From Spirochaeta sp. (GTDB lineage Bacteria; Spirochaetota; Spirochaetia; UBA9216), in contig DMKD01000022.1 of NCBI GenBank assembly GCA_003454605.1, forward strand, positions 1 to 6,149: a stretch of DNA of 6,149 bases, written 5' to 3'. This document shows positions 1-5,254 of the stretch, one piece after another (the stretch's first letter is position 1; every line of letters starts with the position of its first letter). The position numbers and the translations under genes are program-made. A model generated the notes under the pieces. It worked only from the letters and a program-made list of their open reading frames with translations, was not told where the DNA came from and searched no databases.

Positions 1-1007
1 GACCAGAATATCAGTGTGAATATGCTTGCATAGGCTGTGAATGTGCCGTATCCCTTAAGCATCCGCTTCATCTTCCCTGCCCCGTAGTTCACGCCGACAA
101 AGGGCTGCATCCCCTGCGCTATCCCCCATGCCGGCGGCAGCAGCAGGCTGAATATCTTGAATATTGTCCCGAGTGCTATGACATCATCTAGTGATGCGAA
201 GAGATCCAGCATCTTGTAGGCTGTGACAATCTCTACGATAGCCATGAGGGGTAGCGCGAATGCTGAAAAACCAATCTTCAGTATCCTTTTTATCATATCA
301 GCTGTAATAAGTTTAAAATTGAAGCTCACATGGATGATGCTCTTTCTGGATCTTAGAAACAGCAGGCTCAGTATCATGCTCACGGCCTGGGACAGTACAG
401 TTGCGGTGGCAGCACCTCTTATTCCCATATTGAATACAAGCATGAGTAGCGGATCGAGGATCAGGTTCAGAACAGCACCAGTGCCGAGGATAATCATAGC
501 ATCGCGGATCATCCCTTCGGAACGTATCAGCATGTTTGTAGAGGCGGCGAAGTTGATAAAGAATGTGCCCGCAATTACAATTCTCATGTATTGAACACCG
601 AGAGTCAGCATTTCACCCTCACCGCCCATGAATGATACAACCTGGGGTGCGAAGATTATTGATACGGCTGTAACCGCTGCGCAGATTATAAAATTAAGTA
701 TGAAGACAGCCGGGAAGACTCTCTTCAGGATGTTCTCATCACCCCTACCGAGGGCTCTCGATACAATCGATGCGGCACCTGTGCCTATCAGACCGGAGAT
801 GCCGTTATTCAGGAGTGAGAATGGATAGATAAGTCCCACTGCTCCCATGCCTGCAGGGCCTATGATCTGTCCGACAAAGACTCCGTCGATAAACTGGTAG
901 AATCCGAAAACGAGCATTCCGATTATTCCGGGCACGGAAAGCTTAAAGAATAAAACTGATGGTTTTTCGTTTAGCAGCGTCTTCTGTCGGTCCGTTAATG
1001 TATACAC
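1..1007 (-). CDS. MATE-family multidrug/cation antiporter, partial (C-terminus beyond left edge)
   Basis: Inner-membrane efflux protein that would exchange Na+ or H+ for drugs or metabolites. The open frame gives 335 residues and is still open at base 1. The family is usually about 450 residues, so roughly the last 110 are missing. Reading the minus strand shows many hydrophobic segments and family motifs: FKLSVPGIIGML near residues 21-32, IRSEGMIRDAM at 161-171, NLILDPLLM at 181-189, GIRGAATAT at 195-203, and GMQPFVGVNYGAGK at 299-312, the last typical of the MepA/NorM-like repeat boundary. I chose the GTG at 1005-1007 because a stop lies in frame just upstream and the residues before the first membrane segment match the usual N-terminal length. 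The ribosome site is weak (TAGAG about 8 bases upstream). The first ATG, at residue 31, would cut into helix 1. Substrate cannot be told from sequence. The family call is firm. Confidence 0.9.
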   Translation of the reverse strand, partial: MYTLTDRQKTLLNEKPSVLFFKLSVPGIIGMLVFGFYQFIDGVFVGQIIGPAGMGAVGLIYPFSLLNNGISGLIGTGAASIVSRALGRGDENILKRVFPAVFILNFIICAAVTAVSIIFAPQVVSFMGGEGEMLTLGVQYMRIVIAGTFFINFAASTNMLIRSEGMIRDAMIILGTGAVLNLILDPLLMLVFNMGIRGAATATVLSQAVSMILSLLFLRSRKSIIHVSFNFKLITADMIKRILKIGFSAFALPLMAIVEIVTAYKMLDLFASLDDVIALGTIFKIFSLLLPPAWGIAQGMQPFVGVNYGAGKMKRMLKGYGTFTAYASIFTLIFW

Positions 1008-1072
1008 GATTTTACTCTACAGATTATTTATTGATACTGCAAGTAGCGGTAGTCGCTGCTATTAGACAGCTG

Positions 1073-1088
1073 AATGATTGATATCATT
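1073..1088. repeat. Short inverted repeat upstream of the MATE gene
   Basis: AATGAT, a 4-base spacer, then ATCATT: a perfect 6-bp dyad about 66 bases upstream of the MATE start. It lies in the 1008-1100 stretch that must hold any promoter for that gene. I found AT-rich -10-like hexamers on the minus strand there, but none with a convincing -35 at proper spacing. It could be a regulator site or chance. Confidence 0.25.
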
Positions 1089-1100
1089 ACTAAACGACGG

Positions 1101-1139
1101 GAATAAAAAAGCTGTCCGCTGATTCATCAGCGGGACAGC
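1101..1139 (-). terminator. Rho-independent terminator of the lipoprotein gene
   Basis: On the minus strand a GC-rich hairpin (arms 1111-1123 and 1126-1139, two-base loop, one bulged base) is followed by a run of six U plus A and U (1103-1110). It starts 18 bases after the lipoprotein stop codon. There is no U-run on the other side, so it acts only on minus-strand transcription. It should separate the lipoprotein transcript from the MATE gene downstream. Confidence 0.9.
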
Positions 1140-1156
1140 ATGTATGTGGAATTTAA

Positions 1157-1720
1157 TTAGAAAGCATTTCTGAAAAGACCGCCTAAACCATCGAAAGCCT
1201 CTCCACCGAGATTGGGAGCAAGATTTTCCTGATTAAGACCGCCTGCCGCGCCAAGGTACCTTACAGTATCGATTCTTTCCTGATCGACAGTTCCGAGATC
1301 GACTAGTTTTAGAGCCTTACCTGTTACAGTGACGAGTTCTGAATTAACTAAGAAACCCTGTTTGGACTCTGTGTATATAGATGTAATATAGATACCGTCT
1401 GCACCTATTGTTTTACATGCATCATAGGAAGCTAATTTTACACCAGGACTGCTGGATGCTCTGTTTCCGAAAATGCTGAACTCAAGTTTGGGAGCATCAC
1501 CAAGCGGGAAAAAACCGAAAAGCATTGAATATTCAGCGGTTCCTTCAACATCGCCCATAATTTCGTAGGCAATTTCAGTCGGTCTGGTCCACATGCCGAC
1601 AGATTCGGCTGTCATTTTCCCCTCGTCCGATATCAGTATTTTTTTGTCGTAGGTAGTAGTACATGATGTAATACTGAATACAATCATAGCAAGAAGCATT
1701 AAAATTACAATTTTTTTCAT
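1157..1720 (-). CDS. Predicted lipoprotein of unknown function
   Basis: A 187-residue protein I do not recognise by name. The N-terminus is a lipoprotein signal: two lysines, a hydrophobic stretch at residues 4-16, then ITSC with the lipidated cysteine at 20. The mature part of about 168 residues should therefore be membrane-anchored and outside the cytoplasm. Residues 97-140 contain an Ala/Tyr-Asp-Ala...GADGI-YITSI...VTVTGKALKL pattern, suggesting a helix followed by beta strands. This resembles small spirochaete/Bacteroidetes lipoproteins in which a conserved helix and GAD turn precede paired strands (TRL-like style); that comparison is from memory and tentative. The C-terminus is rich in Gly and Asn. 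The start is well set: ATG with AGGAG (1727-1731) six bases upstream. It has its own promoter and terminator, so it is probably monocistronic. Nothing in it links it functionally to rex or the MATE gene. Confidence 0.85.
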   Translation of the reverse strand: MKKIVILMLLAMIVFSITSCTTTYDKKILISDEGKMTAESVGMWTRPTEIAYEIMGDVEGTAEYSMLFGFFPLGDAPKLEFSIFGNRASSSPGVKLASYDACKTIGADGIYITSIYTESKQGFLVNSELVTVTGKALKLVDLGTVDQERIDTVRYLGAAGGLNQENLAPNLGGEAFDGLGGLFRNAF

Positions 1721-1726
1721 TTTTTT

Positions 1727-1731
1727 CTCCT
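1727..1731 (-). promoter_or_regulatory. Ribosome binding site of the lipoprotein gene
   Basis: AGGAG on the minus strand, six bases before the ATG. It is an ideal Shine-Dalgarno and fixes the start codon, ruling out the longer overlapping frame that begins further upstream. Confidence 0.85.
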
Positions 1732-1755
1732 AATAAATAATTTCTATACTTAAAA

Positions 1756-1784
1756 ACTATAATCCTATTTTGCAAGATTAGCAA
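1756..1784 (-). promoter_or_regulatory. Predicted sigma70-type promoter for the lipoprotein gene
   Basis: Minus strand: -35 TTGCTA (1779-1784), 17-base spacer, -10 TATAGT (1756-1761). The hexamers match consensus at 4/6 and 5/6 with optimal spacing. Expected transcription start is near 1749, giving a leader of about 30 bases. A TTGC-N7-GCAA dyad (1770-1784) overlaps the -35. Confidence 0.65.
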
Positions 1785-1806
1785 TTACTTTGAATAATAA
1801 TACGCA

Positions 1807-1844
1807 GATACTGATAAGAAAATACCGAGATTGATAAATAAATA
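1807..1844 (+). repeat. Imperfect 18-bp tandem direct repeat at the rex promoter
   Basis: Two copies, 1807-1824 and 1827-1844, agree at 14 of 18 positions and share a TGATAA core. Their 20-bp period is about two helical turns, so a bound protein would see both on the same face. The second copy contains the rex -35 hexamer. This could be an operator, or only AT-rich coincidence. Confidence 0.35.
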
Positions 1845-1859
1845 ACTATATGGTAGTAT
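1831..1859 (+). promoter_or_regulatory. rex: Predicted sigma70-type promoter for rex
   Basis: -35 TTGATA (1831-1836, 5/6 match), 17-base spacer, -10 TAGTAT (1854-1859, 4/6 match). Transcription would begin near 1866, leaving a leader of about 22 bases before the TTG start of rex. No canonical Rex palindrome (TTGTGAA or TTGTTAA half-sites in inverted arrangement) is visible here, although the -35 region is TTGATAA-rich. Confidence 0.65.
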
Positions 1860-1874
1860 ATTTCATCAGTAATC

Positions 1875-1880
1875 GAGGGG
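1875..1880 (+). promoter_or_regulatory. rex: Ribosome binding site deciding the TTG start of rex
   Basis: GAGGGG, seven bases before TTG at 1888. The next in-frame candidate, ATG at 1903, would lie 22 bases from this site, so TTG is preferred. Confidence 0.7.
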
Positions 1881-1887
1881 TAAGGTA

Positions 1888-2532
1888 TTGAGTGATAATG
1901 AGATGTTAAAAAACAGTGCACCGCTTCCGTCAGTAAGGCGGTTGCCGCTGTATCTCACAGTGTTAGAGGAATTTTCACGTGAAGGCCGGGAGTGGATTTC
2001 CACAACGGATTTTTCTGAAGTTCTTTTCCTGAAACCGATACAGGTTCGAAAGGATCTTGCACATACAGGTATCATCGGCAAGCCGAAAAAAGGGTTTAAG
2101 GTTGATGAGCTGATTTCCACAATTTATAATTTTCTCGGCTGGAATAACCTTACTGAGGCTTTTCTTGTCGGGTCCGGAGCTTTGGGATCTGCCCTGCTCG
2201 GTTATGAAGGTTTTCAGCGTCACGGTCTGAATATAGTAGCAGCTTTTGATGTCTCATCGGATATCATAGGAAAGACAATTCACGGCAAGGAAATCCTTTC
2301 GATGGATAAACTTCCTGATCTGGCCAAACGCATGCAGGTTAAGCTCGGGATCATCACCGTTCCAAGCAGCGGTGCTCAACAAGCTGCTGACAGTCTTGTC
2401 GAAGCCGGCATCAGCGGTATCTGGAATTTTTCTCCTATAAAACTCCAGGTGCCCGAAACAGTTGTTGTGCAGCGGGAAGATATTTCTTCAGGGCTCGCGG
2501 TCCTTTCGGTAAAGCTTGGACGGTTTGATTAA
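1888..2532 (+). CDS. rex: Redox-sensing transcriptional repressor Rex
   Basis: Cytoplasmic DNA-binding protein that in its family senses the NADH/NAD+ ratio, binding operators when NADH is low and releasing them when it rises. It usually controls fermentation and respiration genes. The 214-residue length fits Rex. Residues 15-75 form the winged-helix domain: RRLPLYL at 17-23, recognition helix around QVRKDLAHTG (52-61), and wing GKPKKGF (64-70). Residues 90-200 form the Rossmann domain: GSGALG at 95-100, an aspartate closing beta-2 (AFD, 119-121), ITVPS at 156-160, and NFSP at 180-183. The C-terminal helix is the one swapped between subunits. Family members more often read G-x-G-N-L-G, so Ala98 in place of Asn is a mild departure. 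The start is TTG with GAGGGG upstream. Its target genes cannot be read from the window. The next gene follows after 70 bases with no proper terminator, so co-transcription with the cobalamin genes is plausible. Confidence 0.93.
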   Translation: MSDNEMLKNSAPLPSVRRLPLYLTVLEEFSREGREWISTTDFSEVLFLKPIQVRKDLAHTGIIGKPKKGFKVDELISTIYNFLGWNNLTEAFLVGSGALGSALLGYEGFQRHGLNIVAAFDVSSDIIGKTIHGKEILSMDKLPDLAKRMQVKLGIITVPSSGAQQAADSLVEAGISGIWNFSPIKLQVPETVVVQREDISSGLAVLSVKLGRFD

Positions 2533-2575
2533 ATCTACTTTTATTTACAAAAGATCGTAAGATTTAACTATCAAA
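2524..2575 (+). other. Long imperfect AT-rich hairpin between rex and cbiB
   Basis: Three paired blocks nest around one loop: TTTGAT (2524-2529) with ATCAAA (2570-2575), TAAATCT (2530-2536) with AGATTTA (2560-2566), and CTTTT (2538-2542) with AAAAG (2549-2553). The unpaired bases fall mostly on the right arm. The structure includes the rex stop codon and ends 11 bases before the cbiB ribosome site. It lacks a GC-rich stem and a U-run, so it is not a standard terminator. It could be an mRNA processing, stability or attenuation element, or a DNA operator. Confidence 0.45.
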
Positions 2576-2585
2576 TTAACCTGCC

Positions 2586-2591
2586 GGAGGG
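2586..2591 (+). promoter_or_regulatory. cbiB: Ribosome binding site of cbiB, wide spacing
   Basis: GGAGGG followed by 11 bases before ATG at 2603, slightly longer than optimal. No in-frame start codon lies between them. Confidence 0.65.
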
Positions 2592-2602
2592 CATTATATA
2601 TC

Positions 2603-3580
2603 ATGCCTTTATTTTTCGATACACTTTTCATATGGCCGGTCTTTATCGCGGCTGTTTTATTTGATATTCTTGTCGGCGAATTCCCTGCAGCTCTCCATCC
2701 GGTTGTCTGGATGGGCGGTGTTATTCATAAGGGGCTTACTCTTGCCGACCAGCAGATAAGCCGTATAGGCCGATTCTTCGGGGGAGCGGCTGTTGTGTTC
2801 TCAGGACTGATCATCTTCAGTTTACCCGCTGTTCTAATTACCCTGGTCTACAGCACTGCAACAGGTCCTGTCGCTAAGATCATATTCGGAATTTTAACCG
2901 CATTCATGTTAAAAAGCACATTCAGCCTCGCCGGACTCCTTAAAGCCGCCGCGGCGGTGCATGAAGCACTTGCTGCCGGTGATTTGAAGGAAGCCCGCCG
3001 CCGTACTTCCCTGCATCTCGTCAGCCGCGATACGTCAGAGCTGACTGAGAATGAGATCTCGGCTGCGGTCATTGAATCAGTCACCGAGAATCTGACCGAT
3101 TCAGTTGTAGCTCCCTGGATATTCATGATCCTGGGAGGCCCTGCAGCTGCGGTATCCTACAGATTTGTTAATACATGTGATTCGATGATGGGGTACAGAA
3201 CCGAAAAATATGAATGGCTCGGAAAATTTGCCGCCCGCCTGGATGATGTTCTGAATTACATTCCCGCTCGGATATCGGCTATGCTTATCATTTTTTCAGC
3301 TTCTGTAAGCCTGGGATATTCGGGCCGTACAGCCTTTAAAACCATGATTCGCGAACATCGGGTTACTGAGAGTCCTAATGCCGGTTGGACGATGTCTGCT
3401 GCTGCCGGGGCTGTGGGTGTTAAACTCGTTAAAAATGGCCATTACACGATAAGCGGCGGGAAGGACCTGCCGGATAGTGAAGATATCGGCAGGACAATCA
3501 AGCTTATTAAAACATCTATGGCGGCATCTGCGGCCGTCGTTATAATAATCATCTTGTTAGCATCAGGTTTTTTCATATGA
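2603..3580 (+). CDS. cbiB: Adenosylcobinamide-phosphate synthase CbiB
   Basis: Integral membrane enzyme that amidates adenosylcobyric acid with (R)-1-amino-2-propanol or its O-phosphate, giving adenosylcobinamide (phosphate). It is called CobD in the Pseudomonas denitrificans naming. At 325 residues it is full length. Conserved family blocks in order: HPVVWMG (32-38), LVSRDT (139-144), ESVTENLTDSVVAP (158-171), DSMMGY (193-198), WLG (205-207), ARLDDVLNYIPAR (211-223) and SPNAGW (257-262). Hydrophobic segments lie near residues 8-23, 60-85, 90-112, 170-187, 222-238 and 307-325, the last forming a C-terminal anchor. It is the first gene of the cobalamin cluster and overlaps the next gene by four bases (ATGA), which predicts translational coupling. 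Whether it uses aminopropanol or its phosphate cannot be seen; the adjacent CobD-like enzyme favours the phosphate. No key block is missing. Confidence 0.95.
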   Translation: MPLFFDTLFIWPVFIAAVLFDILVGEFPAALHPVVWMGGVIHKGLTLADQQISRIGRFFGGAAVVFSGLIIFSLPAVLITLVYSTATGPVAKIIFGILTAFMLKSTFSLAGLLKAAAAVHEALAAGDLKEARRRTSLHLVSRDTSELTENEISAAVIESVTENLTDSVVAPWIFMILGGPAAAVSYRFVNTCDSMMGYRTEKYEWLGKFAARLDDVLNYIPARISAMLIIFSASVSLGYSGRTAFKTMIREHRVTESPNAGWTMSAAAGAVGVKLVKNGHYTISGGKDLPDSEDIGRTIKLIKTSMAASAAVVIIIILLASGFFI

Positions 3581-4677
3581 GTCTGGATCTCTTTGAAAAA
3601 TGGGCCGGCATTGATGTCCCCGTACACGGCGGAACAAACCTTCCTGATGGAATAAGAGATTTCAGTATTTCAGTGAATACAGTTCCTGTTCCGGTTTCTG
3701 TTTCTGATGCTTATGCTTCGGCCTGGGATGAGATTGGTATCTACCCCGATGCATCCAACAGTCTGCTTGCAGCTGCGGTTTCAGGCTGTTTTAATATTCC
3801 TGAGAAACAGCTGCTGATGACTAACGGTTCGGCCGAGGCGTTCGGCCTCGTCGCCTCGGTCTTTCTCGGACGTGGGAAAAAAGCGATGATTTTAAGCCCC
3901 TGTTACAGTGATTATGAGCATGTTTCAAGGCTTTCGGGGGCGGATATTATTTCGTATCAGCTTAAAGCTGAATCCAGTTTCAAAATAGACCGGTTTGAGC
4001 TTGTTTCTGAAATAAGCCGGTACAGGCCCGATCTCATCTGGCTGTGCAGTCCGAATAACCCTACAGGCGTTATAATGGAGCAGTCGCTCATTGATGCCGC
4101 TGCTACGGCGGCGGCTGAGTATGGAGGTTTTGTTGTCGTTGATGAAGCCTATGCCGCATTCGCAGAAACCGCGCCGCCGCTAATCGAAAAATCTGAAGCT
4201 GAAAATATTATCATTGTTCGATCGCTCACAAAGGATTTCGGTGTCCCGGGGCTTCGTCTCGGCTATCTCAGCGCATCCGCTGAAGCAGTGAGGATACTGG
4301 GGCTCCACAAGCCATGTTGGAGTATCAGCGGGCCGGCTCAGAAGGCCGGTGCAGCATTAATGGATGAAATAGTCTATTATAAAAAAAGCTGGAAAGAGAC
4401 TGCTGTTCTGAAACATGAGCTCGTAAATGAGATGAGGGTACTCGGAGTTGATCCAGCCGCGGCCTCAGAGAATAGCTGTGGTATTTTCATCTTTTTTAAG
4501 GCTCCGGAGCTCCCGGGCGGCCTGAGTTTTGCAGAGCTGATCTACGAGCAGGGAGTTCGTGTCAGAGACTGCTCCTCGATGGGGGCCCCGGGTTTCTGCC
4601 GGATCGGTGTAAAACAGAGGGTTGATAACCGGTTTTTTATTGATGCTCTCAAGCTTGTGCTGAACAAAGCAGGGTAG
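3577..4677 (+). CDS. cobD: CobD/CobC-type PLP enzyme, probable L-threonine-O-3-phosphate decarboxylase
   Basis: A 366-residue class-I fold PLP enzyme of the histidinol-phosphate aminotransferase-like group. In the cobalamin pathway this group (CobD of Salmonella) decarboxylates threonine phosphate to (R)-1-amino-2-propanol O-phosphate, the aminopropanol linker of cobalamin. Visible features: HGG at 17-19, typical of the CobD/CobC subgroup; FSISVN at 29-34; NGSAEAF at 83-89, where the PLP phosphate binds; SPNNPTG at 158-164; DEAY at 189-192, with Asp189 contacting the pyridine nitrogen; SLTKDFGVPGLRLGY at 216-230, with Lys219 as the Schiff-base lysine; and Arg342 in CRIGV as the likely carboxylate-binding arginine. 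The ATG overlaps the cbiB stop, and only a weak AGG precedes it, so coupling is likely. Three bases separate it from cobU. The aminotransferase-like fold alone could be histidinol-phosphate aminotransferase; the gene neighbourhood and HGG start decide for the cobalamin role. Confidence 0.88.
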   Translation: MSLDLFEKWAGIDVPVHGGTNLPDGIRDFSISVNTVPVPVSVSDAYASAWDEIGIYPDASNSLLAAAVSGCFNIPEKQLLMTNGSAEAFGLVASVFLGRGKKAMILSPCYSDYEHVSRLSGADIISYQLKAESSFKIDRFELVSEISRYRPDLIWLCSPNNPTGVIMEQSLIDAAATAAAEYGGFVVVDEAYAAFAETAPPLIEKSEAENIIIVRSLTKDFGVPGLRLGYLSASAEAVRILGLHKPCWSISGPAQKAGAALMDEIVYYKKSWKETAVLKHELVNEMRVLGVDPAAASENSCGIFIFFKAPELPGGLSFAELIYEQGVRVRDCSSMGAPGFCRIGVKQRVDNRFFIDALKLVLNKAG

Positions 4678-4680
4678 GTT

Positions 4681-5238
4681 ATGAAAGAATATGAATCCAT
4701 TATCAGTTTAATCCTCGGAGGGATAAGCAGCGGAAAAAGTGAGTTCGCTGAGAAGATGCTTAGCGATATGCAGCGGCAGAGTAGTGCAGAGTTTTATTAT
4801 TTTACACCCGCCGGTCTGCCTGAAGATGATGAAATGCAGGCCAAGGTTACCGCACACCGTAACCGAAGGCCCAGGTGGCTCCATACCGTTGAGTGCGGAG
4901 CCGACCCCGGCTCATTTCTGTCGGAGCTGAAGACGGGCGATACAATTCTTTTCGATTCTGTCGGTACGCTTCTTGGGCGGCTGATGATGAAAGCTGAAGA
5001 ACAGGAAAGTTCTTCAGCTCATGAGGCTGCTGCGCAGTTTACATCCATGATGAAGAGGGCCGCGGCTGAAGGTCTAAATATAATTTTTGTCTCGGAAGAA
5101 GTAGGGATGGAACTTGTTGCTCTTTCATCATCGGGAAGGACTTTTCAGAAGACAATGGGGCGTCTAAATCAGTTAATAGCCGCATCAGCGGATGAAGTAT
5201 ACTTTGTAACTGCGGGAATACCGCAGAAGCTGAAATGA
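4681..5238 (+). CDS. cobU: Adenosylcobinamide kinase / adenosylcobinamide-phosphate guanylyltransferase CobU
   Basis: Bifunctional cytoplasmic enzyme: it phosphorylates adenosylcobinamide, then transfers GMP from GTP to make adenosylcobinamide-GDP for CobS. The 185-residue length is normal. Residues 13-20 form the P-loop GGISSGKS; the family more often has GG-A-R-S-GKS, so Ile15-Ser16 differ. HRNRRPRW at 59-66 contains His59, aligned with the histidine that carries the guanylyl group in Salmonella CobU. FDSVGTLLGRLM at 91-102 matches the Asp-containing strand, normally LDCLTLW-like. The signature VSEEVGMELV (137-146), GRTFQKTMGRLNQ (152-164) and AGIPQKLK (178-185) closes the protein as expected. 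ATG follows the previous stop by three bases, with AGGG overlapping that stop as ribosome site. A perfect 11-bp inverted repeat lies inside the gene at 4992-5019. Confidence 0.94.
   Translation: MKEYESIISLILGGISSGKSEFAEKMLSDMQRQSSAEFYYFTPAGLPEDDEMQAKVTAHRNRRPRWLHTVECGADPGSFLSELKTGDTILFDSVGTLLGRLMMKAEEQESSSAHEAAAQFTSMMKRAAAEGLNIIFVSEEVGMELVALSSSGRTFQKTMGRLNQLIAASADEVYFVTAGIPQKLK
4992..5019 (+). repeat. Perfect 11-bp inverted repeat inside cobU
   Basis: Arms 4992-5002 (AGCTGAAGAAC) and 5009-5019 (GTTCTTCAGCT) around a six-base loop. It encodes the variable stretch near residues 104-114, between two conserved blocks of CobU. No U-run follows, so it is not an intrinsic terminator. The mRNA could form a stable local hairpin. 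Confidence 0.7.
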
Positions 5239-5243
5239 GCAGC

Positions 5244-5249
5244 GGAGGG
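5244..5249 (+). promoter_or_regulatory. cobS: Ribosome binding site deciding the GTG start of cobS
   Basis: GGAGGG in the 16-base cobU-cobS gap; GGAGG is six bases before GTG at 5255. It favours GTG over the in-frame ATG ten codons later. Confidence 0.8.
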
Positions 5250-5254
5250 CGCAG

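Noticed and set aside
223..828. Plus-strand open frames (123 and 66 codons) across the MATE gene
   Set aside because: They lie antisense to a continuous minus-strand frame with clear MATE motifs, lack ribosome sites and look like no known protein.
1575..1784. Second minus-strand frame (69 codons) overlapping the lipoprotein start
   Set aside because: It begins in the lipoprotein -35 region, before the predicted transcript start, and has no ribosome site; the AGGAG-ATG pair fits the lipoprotein frame.
1770..1784. TTGC-N7-GCAA as a possible Rex operator
   Set aside because: Half-sites are too short and the spacing differs from the known 18-base Rex operator; likely incidental to the -35 region.
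2946..2957. 12-bp GC palindrome CCGCCGCGGCGG within cbiB
   Set aside because: It arises from a run of alanine codons using GCC/GCG; no spacing or context suggests a site.
3577..4677. Calling the PLP enzyme histidinol-phosphate aminotransferase (hisC)
   Set aside because: The fold is shared, but the HGG N-terminus and its place between cbiB and cobU with overlapping stop/start point to the cobalamin role; no histidine genes are nearby.
5210..5226. Hairpin CTGCGG-N5-CCGCAG near the end of cobU
   Set aside because: Only six pairs, inside the conserved AGIPQ coding block, with no U-run; not a terminator.
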